DNA of 12,786 bases from Bacteriovoracaceae bacterium (GCA_947500275.1 CANMSW010000033.1:1-12786); one strand, 5' to 3'; positions 1 to 7,400 are shown, numbered from the stretch's first letter. Numbers and translations: made by a program. Notes: generated by a model not told the origin, from the sequence alone.

Positions 1-589
1 GCTTCTGCGCTTGATCGCAACTGAGGGCGCGCCCTCCACGGGGAGTGTTTCCCTCTTCGGGTACGACCTCTCGCGCGTCTCACCGACGACCCTTCGAGCG
101 ATTCGCCGCTTGATTGGATATGTCCCTCAAAATGTTCAGCTTATTCCCGATCTGAGCGTATTCGACAACGTCGCGCTCTCCCTTTCCTTGGCGAATCCGC
201 GGTCGCACTTCCTAAGCGCCGATGCGCGGAAGAAAATCAATGAATCGCTCGATCGCCTCGGGATCGCAGCCAAGCGGGATCGTATGGCGCGCGCCCTGTC
301 AGGCGGCGAGTGTCAGCGAGTCGCCGTGGCTCGCGCGATCGTTCGCGCTCCGGAGTTGATCATCGCGGATGAGCCGACCGGTGCGCAGGATCACGATCAT
401 ACATGGTCGATGATGGACCTTTTCGTACGGGCTAACATGGGGGGCGCCACCGTTCTCCTGGCCACCCACGACCGAGAAATTGTTCGCCGTATTCGCAAGA
501 AGTGCGCGGTTCTGAAACAGGGACGGCTCTCGATCGAAGAAGTAGGCCACCCGATGTTCATGTCCGGCACGCCGATTCAAACTCGCTGA
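1..589 (+). CDS. ftsE: Cell division ATP-binding protein FtsE (5'-truncated)
   Basis: This is the ATPase subunit of the FtsEX ABC-type complex, which sits on the inner face of the cytoplasmic membrane and links ATP hydrolysis to septal peptidoglycan hydrolase activation. The window begins inside the gene: the frame is open from base 2 and reads LLRLIATEG, which matches the residues just after the Walker A lysine/serine, so roughly 40-45 N-terminal residues including most of the P-loop are missing. An internal TTG at 11 is not the real start. Visible motifs are the Q-loop (VPQNVQLIPD), the ABC signature (LSGGECQRVAVARA), Walker B (ELIIADEPTG) and the H-loop (LLATHD). The D-loop reads GAQD instead of the usual GNLD. 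The region after the Q-loop carries a few extra residues (NPRSHFLSADAR). LolD-type ATPases look similar, but the ftsX gene 11 bases downstream settles the identity. The stop overlaps the ftsX ribosome binding site. Confidence 0.93.
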   Translation, partial: LLRLIATEGAPSTGSVSLFGYDLSRVSPTTLRAIRRLIGYVPQNVQLIPDLSVFDNVALSLSLANPRSHFLSADARKKINESLDRLGIAAKRDRMARALSGGECQRVAVARAIVRAPELIIADEPTGAQDHDHTWSMMDLFVRANMGGATVLLATHDREIVRRIRKKCAVLKQGRLSIEEVGHPMFMSGTPIQTR

Positions 590-595
590 GGTGAT
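588..595 (+). promoter_or_regulatory. Ribosome binding site of ftsX
   Basis: GAGGTGAT is a full complement to the 3' end of 16S rRNA and lies five bases before the ATG at 601. It overlaps the ftsE stop codon (TGA 587-589), so ftsE and ftsX translation are probably coupled. It fixes the ftsX start. Confidence 0.8.
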
Positions 596-600
596 TTGTC

Positions 601-1557
601 ATGATCTATCTTCTAAGGCTTGCTCTCCGTCCTTGGCGAATGGCTCCCATGAGTCAGATTTTCTCGGCCTTTGTGGTCGGTTTTCTGGTACTTTTTAGCG
701 GTTTTTTATTTTGGATCGAACGCGGCCTTAAACCGGTGGTTGATCGCCTCCAAGGTGAAGAGGTGATCACGGCCTGGATTTCGCCTGAAGTTCTAGAAAG
801 TGATGAGCAAGCGCTCCTGAAGCAGGTGAGGGACATGGTTTCAACCAGTGGACGCCCTCGCGCGGGACGCCCGACTGCTGATATAAGTCTTACGACTTCA
901 GCTCAGTTTCTAGGGCAGATGGAAAAACCTTATCCAGAACTCGCCCGCCAGCTGGGTGAAATGGGTGGGGAGGCTAAAGACCTAGTCCCGCGATATATTA
1001 CAATATCTGGGTTACTTGACTCCGGAACATTGGATGCCGTGAAGGTAGTCCGAGGGGTCGATTCCGTCGAGACCTCGAAAAATCGACACGCGCATGTCGT
1101 GGGTGCCTATCGCGCGCTCCGTTGGGTCGTACGGACACTGGTCGCGGGCCTCGCACTCGCGCTCCTGACGGGTCTGATTCATTTGGCGCGTATGAATGCC
1201 CATTTGCATCGAGACGCACTTTCGATCTTGAAACTCTGGGGAGCTGGCCCTTGGACCCTCCGTGCACCGGCTCTCTTTTCCGGCGCTATGGTCGGATTCT
1301 TGGGGGGGGCCGCGTCGCTAGCAGGTTGGGCGATCGCAAGTCCTTGGCTCTTGCGTCATTTGAGGCAGCTCTCACCGATGCTTTCGGAGCTCCACGTTCC
1401 AGGGATTGAAGCGGGCTTGAGTTTGTTGGCTGCTGGGATCTTGATCGGGGTTTTGTCGGGATCCGCTGGAGCCTGGGCGGCAGCCGGTGGAACGGAGGGC
1501 GAAGTATCAGCGTCGGATGAGGTTGGAGCACGTGCTTCGGCAGGGGGGCGAGGGTGA
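601..1557 (+). CDS. ftsX: Cell division protein FtsX
   Basis: FtsX is the membrane subunit of FtsEX. It transmits FtsE ATPase cycles through the inner membrane to a periplasmic hydrolase activator. The 318 residues show the family layout: a short cytoplasmic N-terminus, a first membrane segment at about 19-39, a large periplasmic loop at about 40-172 (the loop that contacts EnvC-type partners), then three more membrane segments at about 176-196, 223-247 and 268-291, and a short Gly/Ala/Glu-rich cytoplasmic tail. The length is normal for the family. The ATG at 601 is preceded by an excellent Shine-Dalgarno sequence. It follows ftsE by 11 bases and overlaps the next gene by four bases (GTGA, 1554-1557). 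Sequence identity among FtsX proteins is low, so the call rests on topology plus position between ftsE and an envC-like gene. Confidence 0.92.
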   Translation: MIYLLRLALRPWRMAPMSQIFSAFVVGFLVLFSGFLFWIERGLKPVVDRLQGEEVITAWISPEVLESDEQALLKQVRDMVSTSGRPRAGRPTADISLTTSAQFLGQMEKPYPELARQLGEMGGEAKDLVPRYITISGLLDSGTLDAVKVVRGVDSVETSKNRHAHVVGAYRALRWVVRTLVAGLALALLTGLIHLARMNAHLHRDALSILKLWGAGPWTLRAPALFSGAMVGFLGGAASLAGWAIASPWLLRHLRQLSPMLSELHVPGIEAGLSLLAAGILIGVLSGSAGAWAAAGGTEGEVSASDEVGARASAGGRG

Positions 1558-2810
1558 GTTCGCGAAATCCAATTCGGAATCGATATCATCACCTTCGCGA
1601 GATCGGCGTCCTGGGTGTCTTCGTTTACGGAGTGACCGCAGGGCTGCAAGTGAATGCAGCCATCCCCACGGCGAATGGCCGTGCCATTGCCCTGAGCGAG
1701 CAGCTCGATTCGATTCGCTTGCGAGTCGAGTCGCTCGAGGAGAATCTCTCCGACTCTTTGCAGGAAAATCAGGCTGCATCCGTGAACATCCAGAGCATGC
1801 GTGCTTTGATCCGTCTGCAAGCGCAGGAAGCCGAGCTTGGAAAAAAACGGCTCGCTGAGCTCGAGCAGACGGTCAATGAACTCGAACAGCGAAAAGTCCT
1901 CCTGAGTGAAAAGATTCACTTGGAGCAGAAAGCAGTGCGCCAAGCTTTGGCGTCGATCCATCGATCCGTCCACGAAGCTCCCCGTTCACTGCGTCTCCCT
2001 GAGGGCGAGGAACTCGAAGCTCCTCGGCGTCGGGTTCTCGGAAACATCGTGGGCCGAGGCCTTCGCGAAATTGAAGTTTTGGGGATTGACCTTGAGGATG
2101 CGAAGAATCTCGAGACACGAATTGCTGATGAAAAGCGGCAGCTTGATTGGCTTTTTCATGATCTGGAAGAGCGCCGTGGAATATTGGAACTCAACCGCTC
2201 TATCCAGGCGGATCTGCTTAAAAAACGACAGGCCGATCGTCTAGTTCAGCTCGAAAACTACCGAAAACTCAAGAGCGCCGAATCCGATGTTTCTCGTCTC
2301 ATCCAGGACTTCAATGCTCGGAAAGAACTTGAAAAGTCGGTGGCGACGGAACGAGAGGTTCGCAAATCGCTGGCCGCTAGCGACTTCGAAAAACTTCAAG
2401 GGAGGTTGCCGCTTCCGGTGGAGGGTGCCCGCCTCGCCTCCTCGTTTGGTCGTAACTTCGATCAGAGCTCTGGCTTGCAAGTCTTTCGCAAAGGAATCGA
2501 GTTAATCACCCCAGCAGCGGCGGTAGTTAAAACGGTTCACGCCGGGAAGATCGCGTTTTCTGGAGAAATGCCTGGGTTTGGTCGAATCACGATCGTCGAT
2601 CACGGCTCGCACTTTTATACCCTTTATGGACGACTGGGGGAGTTCGTCCGAAAGGAGGGAACGTTCGTTGCCGCAGGAGATATCATTGGGAAGACGGATG
2701 CCGCGGGTGGAAACCTTTATTTCGAAGTGCGTGCTCGCAATCTTCCAGTAAACCCTGCGCAATGGGTAGCGCTGGGCCAGTCGATTCCCCGAAACGTTGC
2801 ATCGAACTAG
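1554..2810 (+). CDS. envC: EnvC-like murein hydrolase activator (degenerate LytM/M23 domain)
   Basis: This exported protein has the architecture of EnvC: an N-terminal signal/anchor stretch (about 15-36), long alpha-helical coiled coil at about 40-275, and a C-terminal LytM (peptidase M23) fold at about 285-405. It starts at a GTG overlapping the ftsX stop, which implies translational coupling and a stable FtsEX partnership. In EnvC the coiled coil binds the FtsX periplasmic loop and the LytM domain activates AmiA/B-type amidases. Active M23 enzymes coordinate zinc through an HxxxD motif and an HxH motif. Here the first site reads FRKGIEL (R312 and E316 in place of His and Asp), the middle LYAHL-like site reads LYGRL, and the last reads GNLYFEVR (N387 and Y389 in place of both His). 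All zinc ligands are therefore gone, as in EnvC, so this should be an activator rather than an enzyme. The amidase partner is not in the window. Confidence 0.87.
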   Translation: MSSRNPIRNRYHHLREIGVLGVFVYGVTAGLQVNAAIPTANGRAIALSEQLDSIRLRVESLEENLSDSLQENQAASVNIQSMRALIRLQAQEAELGKKRLAELEQTVNELEQRKVLLSEKIHLEQKAVRQALASIHRSVHEAPRSLRLPEGEELEAPRRRVLGNIVGRGLREIEVLGIDLEDAKNLETRIADEKRQLDWLFHDLEERRGILELNRSIQADLLKKRQADRLVQLENYRKLKSAESDVSRLIQDFNARKELEKSVATEREVRKSLAASDFEKLQGRLPLPVEGARLASSFGRNFDQSSGLQVFRKGIELITPAAAVVKTVHAGKIAFSGEMPGFGRITIVDHGSHFYTLYGRLGEFVRKEGTFVAAGDIIGKTDAAGGNLYFEVRARNLPVNPAQWVALGQSIPRNVASN

Positions 2811-2975
2811 TGCTTCAGGTTGGAGTGGTTGCTTTTTCTTCGGCGAATCCGAGTGTCAGGATTTTGTCCCGACGATATTAGGACGGACAGCCTTGCCGAG
2901 TAGAATAGCGATCTTTTTTTTATCGAGGCTGAACATCGCTTGGCACTGTAAAGCAGCACGCGCTAGCCTTGAAGA
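2811..2975 (+). other. Intergenic region upstream of ctpA
   Basis: This 165-base gap is the longest in the plus-strand block. It holds a run of eight T at 2914-2921 flanked by CGAT/ATCG, a GTCC...GGAC inverted pair near 2871-2890, and a long-range GAGGCT/AGCCTT pair (about 2925-2970) enclosing a smaller GCTT/AAGC pair just before the ctpA start. I see no convincing sigma-70 promoter and no classic GC-stem-plus-T-tract terminator. A promoter or leader for ctpA here is possible but unproven. Confidence 0.3.
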
Positions 2976-4583
2976 ATGAGTCTTATGAAAAAAAATACCG
3001 TCGCCACTCAAATAACGCTCTCTCTTTCAGCGGCCGCCCTATTCGTCGCTGTCCCCCTTTGGGCGGGAGATGAGACGACTGAGATATCGTTCGATCTTTC
3101 CGATCGTGGCGCGGCTGCAGTCGACGCCCCGGTCCCAGGCGCAGAAGTCCAGAGTGCGCCGGGAACACGCACAAAGCGCAATGCACGTTACGAGAATTTA
3201 GAACTATTTCAACGGGTGGTTTCCGTGATCGAGCAGAACTATGTCGATACGCCGGATAATCGCGAACTGATGTACGGCGCAATCAAGGGGATGCTTGAGA
3301 CTCTGGATCCCCACTCAAACTTTCTGACGCCTGAAGTTTATCGGGACATGAAAATTGATACGAGCGGGAAATTTGGCGGCGTGGGCATTGAGATCGGCCT
3401 CAAAGATGAGATGCTGACGGTGGTTTCTCCGATCGAAGATACACCAGCGTGGCACGCGGGAGTGAAGGCGGGCGATCGACTAGTGAAAATCGATGGTGAC
3501 TCCACCCGGGGCCTGACTCTGGTAGAAGCGGTTCAGAAAATGCGAGGGAAAGCGGGCTCAGATGTTCGACTTTCGATTTGGAGACCAGGCCTCAAGGCTC
3601 CTCGTGACTTAAAGTTGACTCGTGGAACTGTGAAGATTCAATCTGCGAAATTTGAAACCCTCGAGAGTGGCTACGGTTACGTCAGGCTCACAACTTTCAA
3701 TGAGAATGCTTCGAACGATATTAAAGCTGCTATCGCTAAGATTGAAAAATCCGGGAAGCTTCGCGGGTTAGTCTTGGATTTGCGCGGAAATCCAGGCGGG
3801 CTGCTTGATCAAGCAGTGGAGGTCACTTCCCTCTTTGTTGACGAAGGAACCGTGGTCTCAACGATCGGTAGGAAGCCCGATCAAAAGGAAGTTCGCTCGG
3901 TACGCAAAGGAGTGGCCCGAACCGACTTTCCCATTGCTGTGCTCGTGAGCTCAAATACAGCGTCTGCTGCTGAAATCGTGGCAGGAGCACTCCAGGATCA
4001 TCATCGCGCGCTGATCCTGGGGCAGAATACTTTTGGGAAGGGCTCGGTTCAGACCGTGATGGATCTGGGACAAGATTTAGGGCTTAAGTTGACGATCGCG
4101 CGTTATTACACCCCAAGCGGAAGGAGCATTCAGGAAAAGGGCGTTATCCCAGACGTTGAGCTGGAGGATTTTGATCCGAAACTCCTCGAGACTGCGAAGC
4201 GCAAGTATGATCCGGTTCGTGAAAAGGATCTCCGCGGGCACATTGTTGGCCGCGAACAAAAAGAGGAAGGTGCATCGACCCCTGCGAAGGGAGCTCGAAG
4301 TGAGTTCACTCGTGATGAGCTCGTGATGGCTTCAGGGAAATCCAAGAAGGAAGACGCGGAAGGGACAGGTGCGCTGGATGAGGATGGCGAGTTTGTGCCA
4401 GTTCGCTTAGAGCCTTCAAAAGATTACCAGGTCCATGAAGCTCTGAGTTATTTGAAATCTTTCGGGGTTTTCCGCCGAATTGTTGAGCGCGAAAGCCGGG
4501 GGGAAGCGAAAGGGAGTCTGACCGCTTCGAATGAAAGATCGGGAGATCGAAAGAACGCCTCGAGCCCGAGCAACGAACGGTAG
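2976..4583 (+). CDS. ctpA: Carboxyl-terminal processing protease (S41 family, CtpA/Prc type)
   Basis: This is a periplasmic serine protease that cuts proteins near their C-termini. Relatives (Prc, CtpA) remove or mature cell-wall hydrolases and lipoproteins. Domains in order: signal peptide at about 4-30 (KK, hydrophobic core, cleavage near PLWA-GD), N-terminal helical part with LDPHSNFLTPE at 110-120, PDZ domain at about 133-205 (GGVGIEI start), S41 core at about 215-395. The Ser/Lys dyad is visible: S330 in SSNTASAAEIVAG and K355 in NTFGKGSVQT. The canonical RGNPGGLL is at 270-277. The C-terminal tail from about 415 to 535 is charged and low in complexity, apart from a short helix (YQVHEALSYLK) common in this family. 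Two starts are possible: ATG 2976, or ATG 2985, which gives a typical MKK signal peptide; 2985 is at least as likely. Its position after ftsEX-envC fits a role in peptidoglycan hydrolase control. Confidence 0.92.
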   Translation: MSLMKKNTVATQITLSLSAAALFVAVPLWAGDETTEISFDLSDRGAAAVDAPVPGAEVQSAPGTRTKRNARYENLELFQRVVSVIEQNYVDTPDNRELMYGAIKGMLETLDPHSNFLTPEVYRDMKIDTSGKFGGVGIEIGLKDEMLTVVSPIEDTPAWHAGVKAGDRLVKIDGDSTRGLTLVEAVQKMRGKAGSDVRLSIWRPGLKAPRDLKLTRGTVKIQSAKFETLESGYGYVRLTTFNENASNDIKAAIAKIEKSGKLRGLVLDLRGNPGGLLDQAVEVTSLFVDEGTVVSTIGRKPDQKEVRSVRKGVARTDFPIAVLVSSNTASAAEIVAGALQDHHRALILGQNTFGKGSVQTVMDLGQDLGLKLTIARYYTPSGRSIQEKGVIPDVELEDFDPKLLETAKRKYDPVREKDLRGHIVGREQKEEGASTPAKGARSEFTRDELVMASGKSKKEDAEGTGALDEDGEFVPVRLEPSKDYQVHEALSYLKSFGVFRRIVERESRGEAKGSLTASNERSGDRKNASSPSNER

Positions 4584-4650
4584 TCAGAACGCCCTCAAGA
4601 AACAGTTTTACTCCTTTTTGGAGGGTTGCCCGACGGATGGGCCCCGTCCT

Positions 4651-4658
4651 AAGGTGGT
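4651..4658 (+). promoter_or_regulatory. Ribosome binding site deciding the GTG start of xseA
   Basis: AAGGTGGT differs by one base from the ideal AAGGAGGT and sits three to four bases before the GTG at 4662. This supports the non-ATG start; no in-frame ATG before the conserved OB-fold has a comparable site. Confidence 0.65.
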
Positions 4659-4661
4659 GCT

Positions 4662-6005
4662 GTGGCAACCCCTAAAAATCCGAACAAATCGCAGTCTCGC
4701 CAAACGAGCACAGAACTTCCTCTTTTTGCATCGTTGGGGGGGAGCATAGCCGCACAGGAGCCCGCCCTTCCCGAAAGAGGTCCTGAGTTGCAGCCGGAAA
4801 CTGCGCCTGCCGCTCAGCCAGAGCCACCGCGTTACCTCACGGTCACTGAACTCACGCAGAAAATTCGAGGCGTACTTGAGCCCTCTTTTCGCGAGGTCTG
4901 GGTTCAGGGTGAAATCAGTAACTGCCGACCCGCCGCGAGTGGTCATGTTTACTTTTCTTTGAAGGATTCAGGGGCCTCCATCAGTGCCGCTATTTTTGGC
5001 TGGGGTGCTCGAGGCAAAAAGCCGAGTTTCGAGCTCCGCGATGGCCTCGAGGTGCTTTGCCGCGGGAAGCTCTCGGTGTACCCTCCTCGCGGGGGATATC
5101 AAATCATCGTCGACCAAGTGGAGCCGCTTGGGGCGGGCGCTCTTCAACTCGCATTCGAGCAGCTCAAGCAGAAGCTCGCGGCCGAAGGCTTATTTGAACA
5201 GGCCCGAAAACGTCCGCTTCCCGCTTTTCCGAAAAAAATCGCGATCGTAACGTCTCCGAGTGGTGCAGCCATTCGAGACCTGCTGATCGTTTTAAAACGG
5301 CGTGCGCCGCAGACTCAAGTCTTGGTGGTCCCCGCCCTCGTGCAGGGAGAGGATGCCCCGAAACATTTGGTTCGCGGTCTTGAGGTCGTTAACAGATATC
5401 AACTTGCTGATGTGGTCGTTCTCGCCCGGGGCGGAGGGAGTATCGAAGACCTTTGGTGCTTCAACGACGAAGGCTTGGCCCGGGCCATTGCGAGATCGTC
5501 CCTTCCGGTCGTGAATGCCGTAGGTCACGAAATCGACTTTACTATTGCGGATTTTGTGGCGGATCGGCGGGCCCCGACTCCTTCGGCGGCGGCTGAAATT
5601 CTCTCGCAGGGTTGGTATGAGTCACGGGAGAATTTGAAGTCTCTTTGGCAGCGGATGCTCCTGTGGATAAGACGGGATTTGCACTCTCGGCGGCGTTTAC
5701 TCGAGCAAATGTCCGCGCGAGTAGTTAGCCCGAAGGATCGGCTACGCGAGCAGGCCCAGCGTTGCGACGAATTGCGGTCCCGATTGGACCGTGCGATTCA
5801 AGTACGTCTCCAGCAACGCCGCTCCCGACTGGAACTCTTAATGGGTCGTTTGGACGCGCTTTCACCCTTGCGCGTTCTTCAGCGCGGCTACTCTCTGGCC
5901 CTCCATGAGGGCGAGGTTTTAAAAAGTACAACTCAGGTGAAGCCGGGGGATGAGCTCGATTTGCGTTTGAGCGACGGTTCAATCCGTGCCAAGGTGATAT
6001 CATGA
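4662..6005 (+). CDS. xseA: Exodeoxyribonuclease VII large subunit
   Basis: XseA is the catalytic subunit of exonuclease VII, which degrades single-stranded DNA from both ends into oligonucleotides and works in cytoplasmic repair. At 447 residues the length is normal. After a 55-residue Pro/Gln/Glu-rich leader, the OB-fold starts at RYLTVTELTQKI (57) and runs to about 155. The nuclease core follows, with TSPSGAAIRD (197-206), ARGGGSIEDLWCFNDE (255-270) and VGHEIDFTIADFVADRRAP (287-305), all hallmark motifs. A long coiled coil (about 325-410), where small subunits bind in the family, and a short C-terminal strand region with LQRGYSLAL complete it. Start is GTG 4662. The stop overlaps the next start (ATGA, 6002-6005). 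The usual partner gene xseB, often immediately downstream, is not found in this window, so it must lie elsewhere or be unrecognised. Confidence 0.96.
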   Translation: MATPKNPNKSQSRQTSTELPLFASLGGSIAAQEPALPERGPELQPETAPAAQPEPPRYLTVTELTQKIRGVLEPSFREVWVQGEISNCRPAASGHVYFSLKDSGASISAAIFGWGARGKKPSFELRDGLEVLCRGKLSVYPPRGGYQIIVDQVEPLGAGALQLAFEQLKQKLAAEGLFEQARKRPLPAFPKKIAIVTSPSGAAIRDLLIVLKRRAPQTQVLVVPALVQGEDAPKHLVRGLEVVNRYQLADVVVLARGGGSIEDLWCFNDEGLARAIARSSLPVVNAVGHEIDFTIADFVADRRAPTPSAAAEILSQGWYESRENLKSLWQRMLLWIRRDLHSRRRLLEQMSARVVSPKDRLREQAQRCDELRSRLDRAIQVRLQQRRSRLELLMGRLDALSPLRVLQRGYSLALHEGEVLKSTTQVKPGDELDLRLSDGSIRAKVIS

Positions 6006-6958
6006 GCAAGAATGCTTTGCGACGCATTCGAACCGTATTTGCCTCTTCACTCGTTCTTCTATTCTTGACGGCCGCCCGGCCGGCGAGAGTGATTACAGGT
6101 ACGGCTGAAGTTTATGCGGATCCTTCCGCGGAATCGACTGTGCTCGAGACGCTTCAGTTTGATGCCGCCCTCGCGGTGAGCAATGTAGCGACTGAGGGCT
6201 TTTTCAAGGTTCGAACTGCTGACGGGAAAGTGGGATGGATATCGTCTACGGTTTTGAAACTGGAAGGCGAAGCCCCGGAGATGACTGAAGGCGAAGGGCG
6301 GTCGACCCCGAGTACCCCTCAAGGAGATTCTCGAGTGCCGGGTGTCTCTTCGAAAGTCATGGCGAACTTGGTCGGAGGTGCCTATTTCGGTGTTCCTCCG
6401 GATGTGAATCTTCTTTTTGGCCTCAGTGGCGTTCGAACTCATCTCCAGGCAGGCGCGGAGTTTGAGTGGCGGTTCTCGAAGCATTTTGGACTCTTGTTTC
6501 GGGGCGAATGGCAGGGGTTGAATTCAGTGATCACGGACTCGGAAACGGGCGCGAATTTCACCTTGGTTTCGACCGCTATTCCGCTTGAATTAGGAGTTAA
6601 CACGGCAATCATCTCGACTCGTCAGTTTGAGCTGGGCCTGGGCGTTTTGGGTGGGGTTTCGCCTGTGACTTGGGTCAGCACCGAGGACCTTCCGAATTCA
6701 ACGGGTGAGAACGCGACCTTCGCCAGTGCTGTAGGATTTAGCGGTTTGGTCCGGCTCAACGCGGCCTTCCGTATCGTATCTCGGTTTTCGATCCTGATTG
6801 AAGGTGGATGGAGAATGATTTTGACCGGGCAGACTGTTCCAGCCGTCGAGGGTTCGGGTGTTGATCTCTGGAAAAACCCCGACACGGGCGATTTGATTCC
6901 GTTAGCATTGTCCCAGAGCGGCCCCTTTGTCAGCGGTGGCTTGCGGATTGCTTTTTGA
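6002..6958 (+). CDS. Exported SH3b-domain / outer-membrane beta-barrel fusion protein
   Basis: I do not know a named homologue. The 318 residues show a signal peptide (about 1-26, hydrophobic core SSLVLLFLTAA), then a bacterial SH3 (SH3_3-like) domain at about 30-88 with typical landmarks: GTAEVYADPSAESTVL near the start, GFFKVRTADGKVGWISSTVL at the end. A Glu/Ser/Thr/Pro linker (about 89-115) follows. From 118 to 318 there are alternating amphipathic strands rich in Gly and aromatics, ending in a terminal Phe (GGLRIAF), the usual signal for outer-membrane barrel insertion. Bacterial SH3 domains often bind peptidoglycan, so I infer a barrel tethered to the cell wall, in analogy to OmpA. The ATG overlaps the xseA stop by four bases, so it is translated with a DNA repair enzyme, an odd pairing. 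The gre-like gene follows 13 bases later. Confidence 0.78.
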   Translation: MSKNALRRIRTVFASSLVLLFLTAARPARVITGTAEVYADPSAESTVLETLQFDAALAVSNVATEGFFKVRTADGKVGWISSTVLKLEGEAPEMTEGEGRSTPSTPQGDSRVPGVSSKVMANLVGGAYFGVPPDVNLLFGLSGVRTHLQAGAEFEWRFSKHFGLLFRGEWQGLNSVITDSETGANFTLVSTAIPLELGVNTAIISTRQFELGLGVLGGVSPVTWVSTEDLPNSTGENATFASAVGFSGLVRLNAAFRIVSRFSILIEGGWRMILTGQTVPAVEGSGVDLWKNPDTGDLIPLALSQSGPFVSGGLRIAF

Positions 6959-6963
6959 AGGAG
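6957..6963 (+). promoter_or_regulatory. Ribosome binding site of the Gre-like gene
   Basis: GAAGGAG overlaps the preceding stop codon (TGA 6956-6958) and lies eight bases before the ATG at 6972. It argues for this ATG and against an in-frame start at 6927, which would overlap the barrel gene and has no such site. Confidence 0.75.
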
Positions 6964-6971
6964 CGATATCT

Positions 6972-7397
6972 ATGGAAAGTTCAGTCCAGGCGGGCGTTTT
7001 AAAGTCGGAACTTCTCGGTGAGCTTGAGCGCTATTGGCGTGATCAGTTAGCGAGCGTTCAGGCCGATGAGGAACAGCGGGTCGCTATTGAGCGACAACTC
7101 CTTCAAGTCCGTTTTCTTCCGCGCCGAGAGTTCTCAGCCGTCGATGAGATCATTGTACCCTCGGCGCTGGTCGAAATCGAAACGCTTCGCGAGGACGGCA
7201 AAGAGGGCGTGCATTCGTGGTGTTATTTGATTCCGACCGGCGGCGGATTGATTCTCTCAGTGGCCGGACGTCCGGTTCAGGTATTGACTCCCCAGTCGCC
7301 CTTGGGTTCGGCGCTCTTGGGAAAGAAACGGGGTGACGATCTCGTCATTCCGGCTGGTACTAAGTCCCGGAAAATCCGTGTGGTCACATTTTCTTAA
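6972..7397 (+). CDS. Small GreA/GreB-family C-terminal domain protein
   Basis: The last two thirds of this 141-residue protein match the FKBP-like C-terminal domain of the GreA/GreB transcript-cleavage factors. The region around 58-141 ends with TPQSPLGSALLGKKRGDDL (106-124), the family's most conserved stretch (SPLG-ALLGK-GD). In true GreA the domain is preceded by a coiled coil of about 75 residues that reaches the RNA polymerase active site through acidic tip residues. Here only about 45 helical residues precede it (ELLGELERYWRDQL, then ADEE, then QRVAIERQLLQV), which could form a short hairpin with acidic residues D32-E34 at its turn. This resembles the Rnk type of short Gre-like proteins. 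It likely binds RNA polymerase in the cytoplasm; whether it stimulates cleavage is uncertain. The start is set by the Shine-Dalgarno at 6957. It is the last gene of the xseA group. Confidence 0.75.
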   Translation: MESSVQAGVLKSELLGELERYWRDQLASVQADEEQRVAIERQLLQVRFLPRREFSAVDEIIVPSALVEIETLREDGKEGVHSWCYLIPTGGGLILSVAGRPVQVLTPQSPLGSALLGKKRGDDLVIPAGTKSRKIRVVTFS

Positions 7398-7400
7398 GCG

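Noticed and set aside
1356..1973. 205-codon minus-strand ORF opposite ftsX and envC
   Set aside because: It is antisense to two well-supported genes, shows no domain, and its Pro/Ser/Arg-rich parts are typical of shadow frames.
1554..2810. Active M23 endopeptidase
   Set aside because: All expected zinc ligands (HxxxD, HL, HxH) are replaced, so catalysis is not supported.
2940..2957. Sigma-54-like box TTGGCAC...GCA before ctpA
   Set aside because: The GG to GC spacing is 9 rather than the strict 10 and the -12 element lacks TTGC, so it does not meet the sigma-54 rule.
2797..2979. 60-codon plus-strand ORF bridging envC and ctpA
   Set aside because: It begins inside the end of envC, has no good ribosome site and an unlikely composition (many Cys, Trp and Phe without pattern). 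Its stop overlaps the ctpA start only by chance.
4632..4649. Hairpin GACGG/CCGTC between ctpA and xseA
   Set aside because: It has only a five-base stem, no T-tract, and lies right before the xseA ribosome site. Too weak to call a terminator.
6927..6971. Longer N-terminus for the Gre-like protein (start at 6927)
   Set aside because: It would overlap the barrel gene by 32 bases and has no ribosome site, whereas GAAGGAG precedes the ATG at 6972 at ideal spacing.
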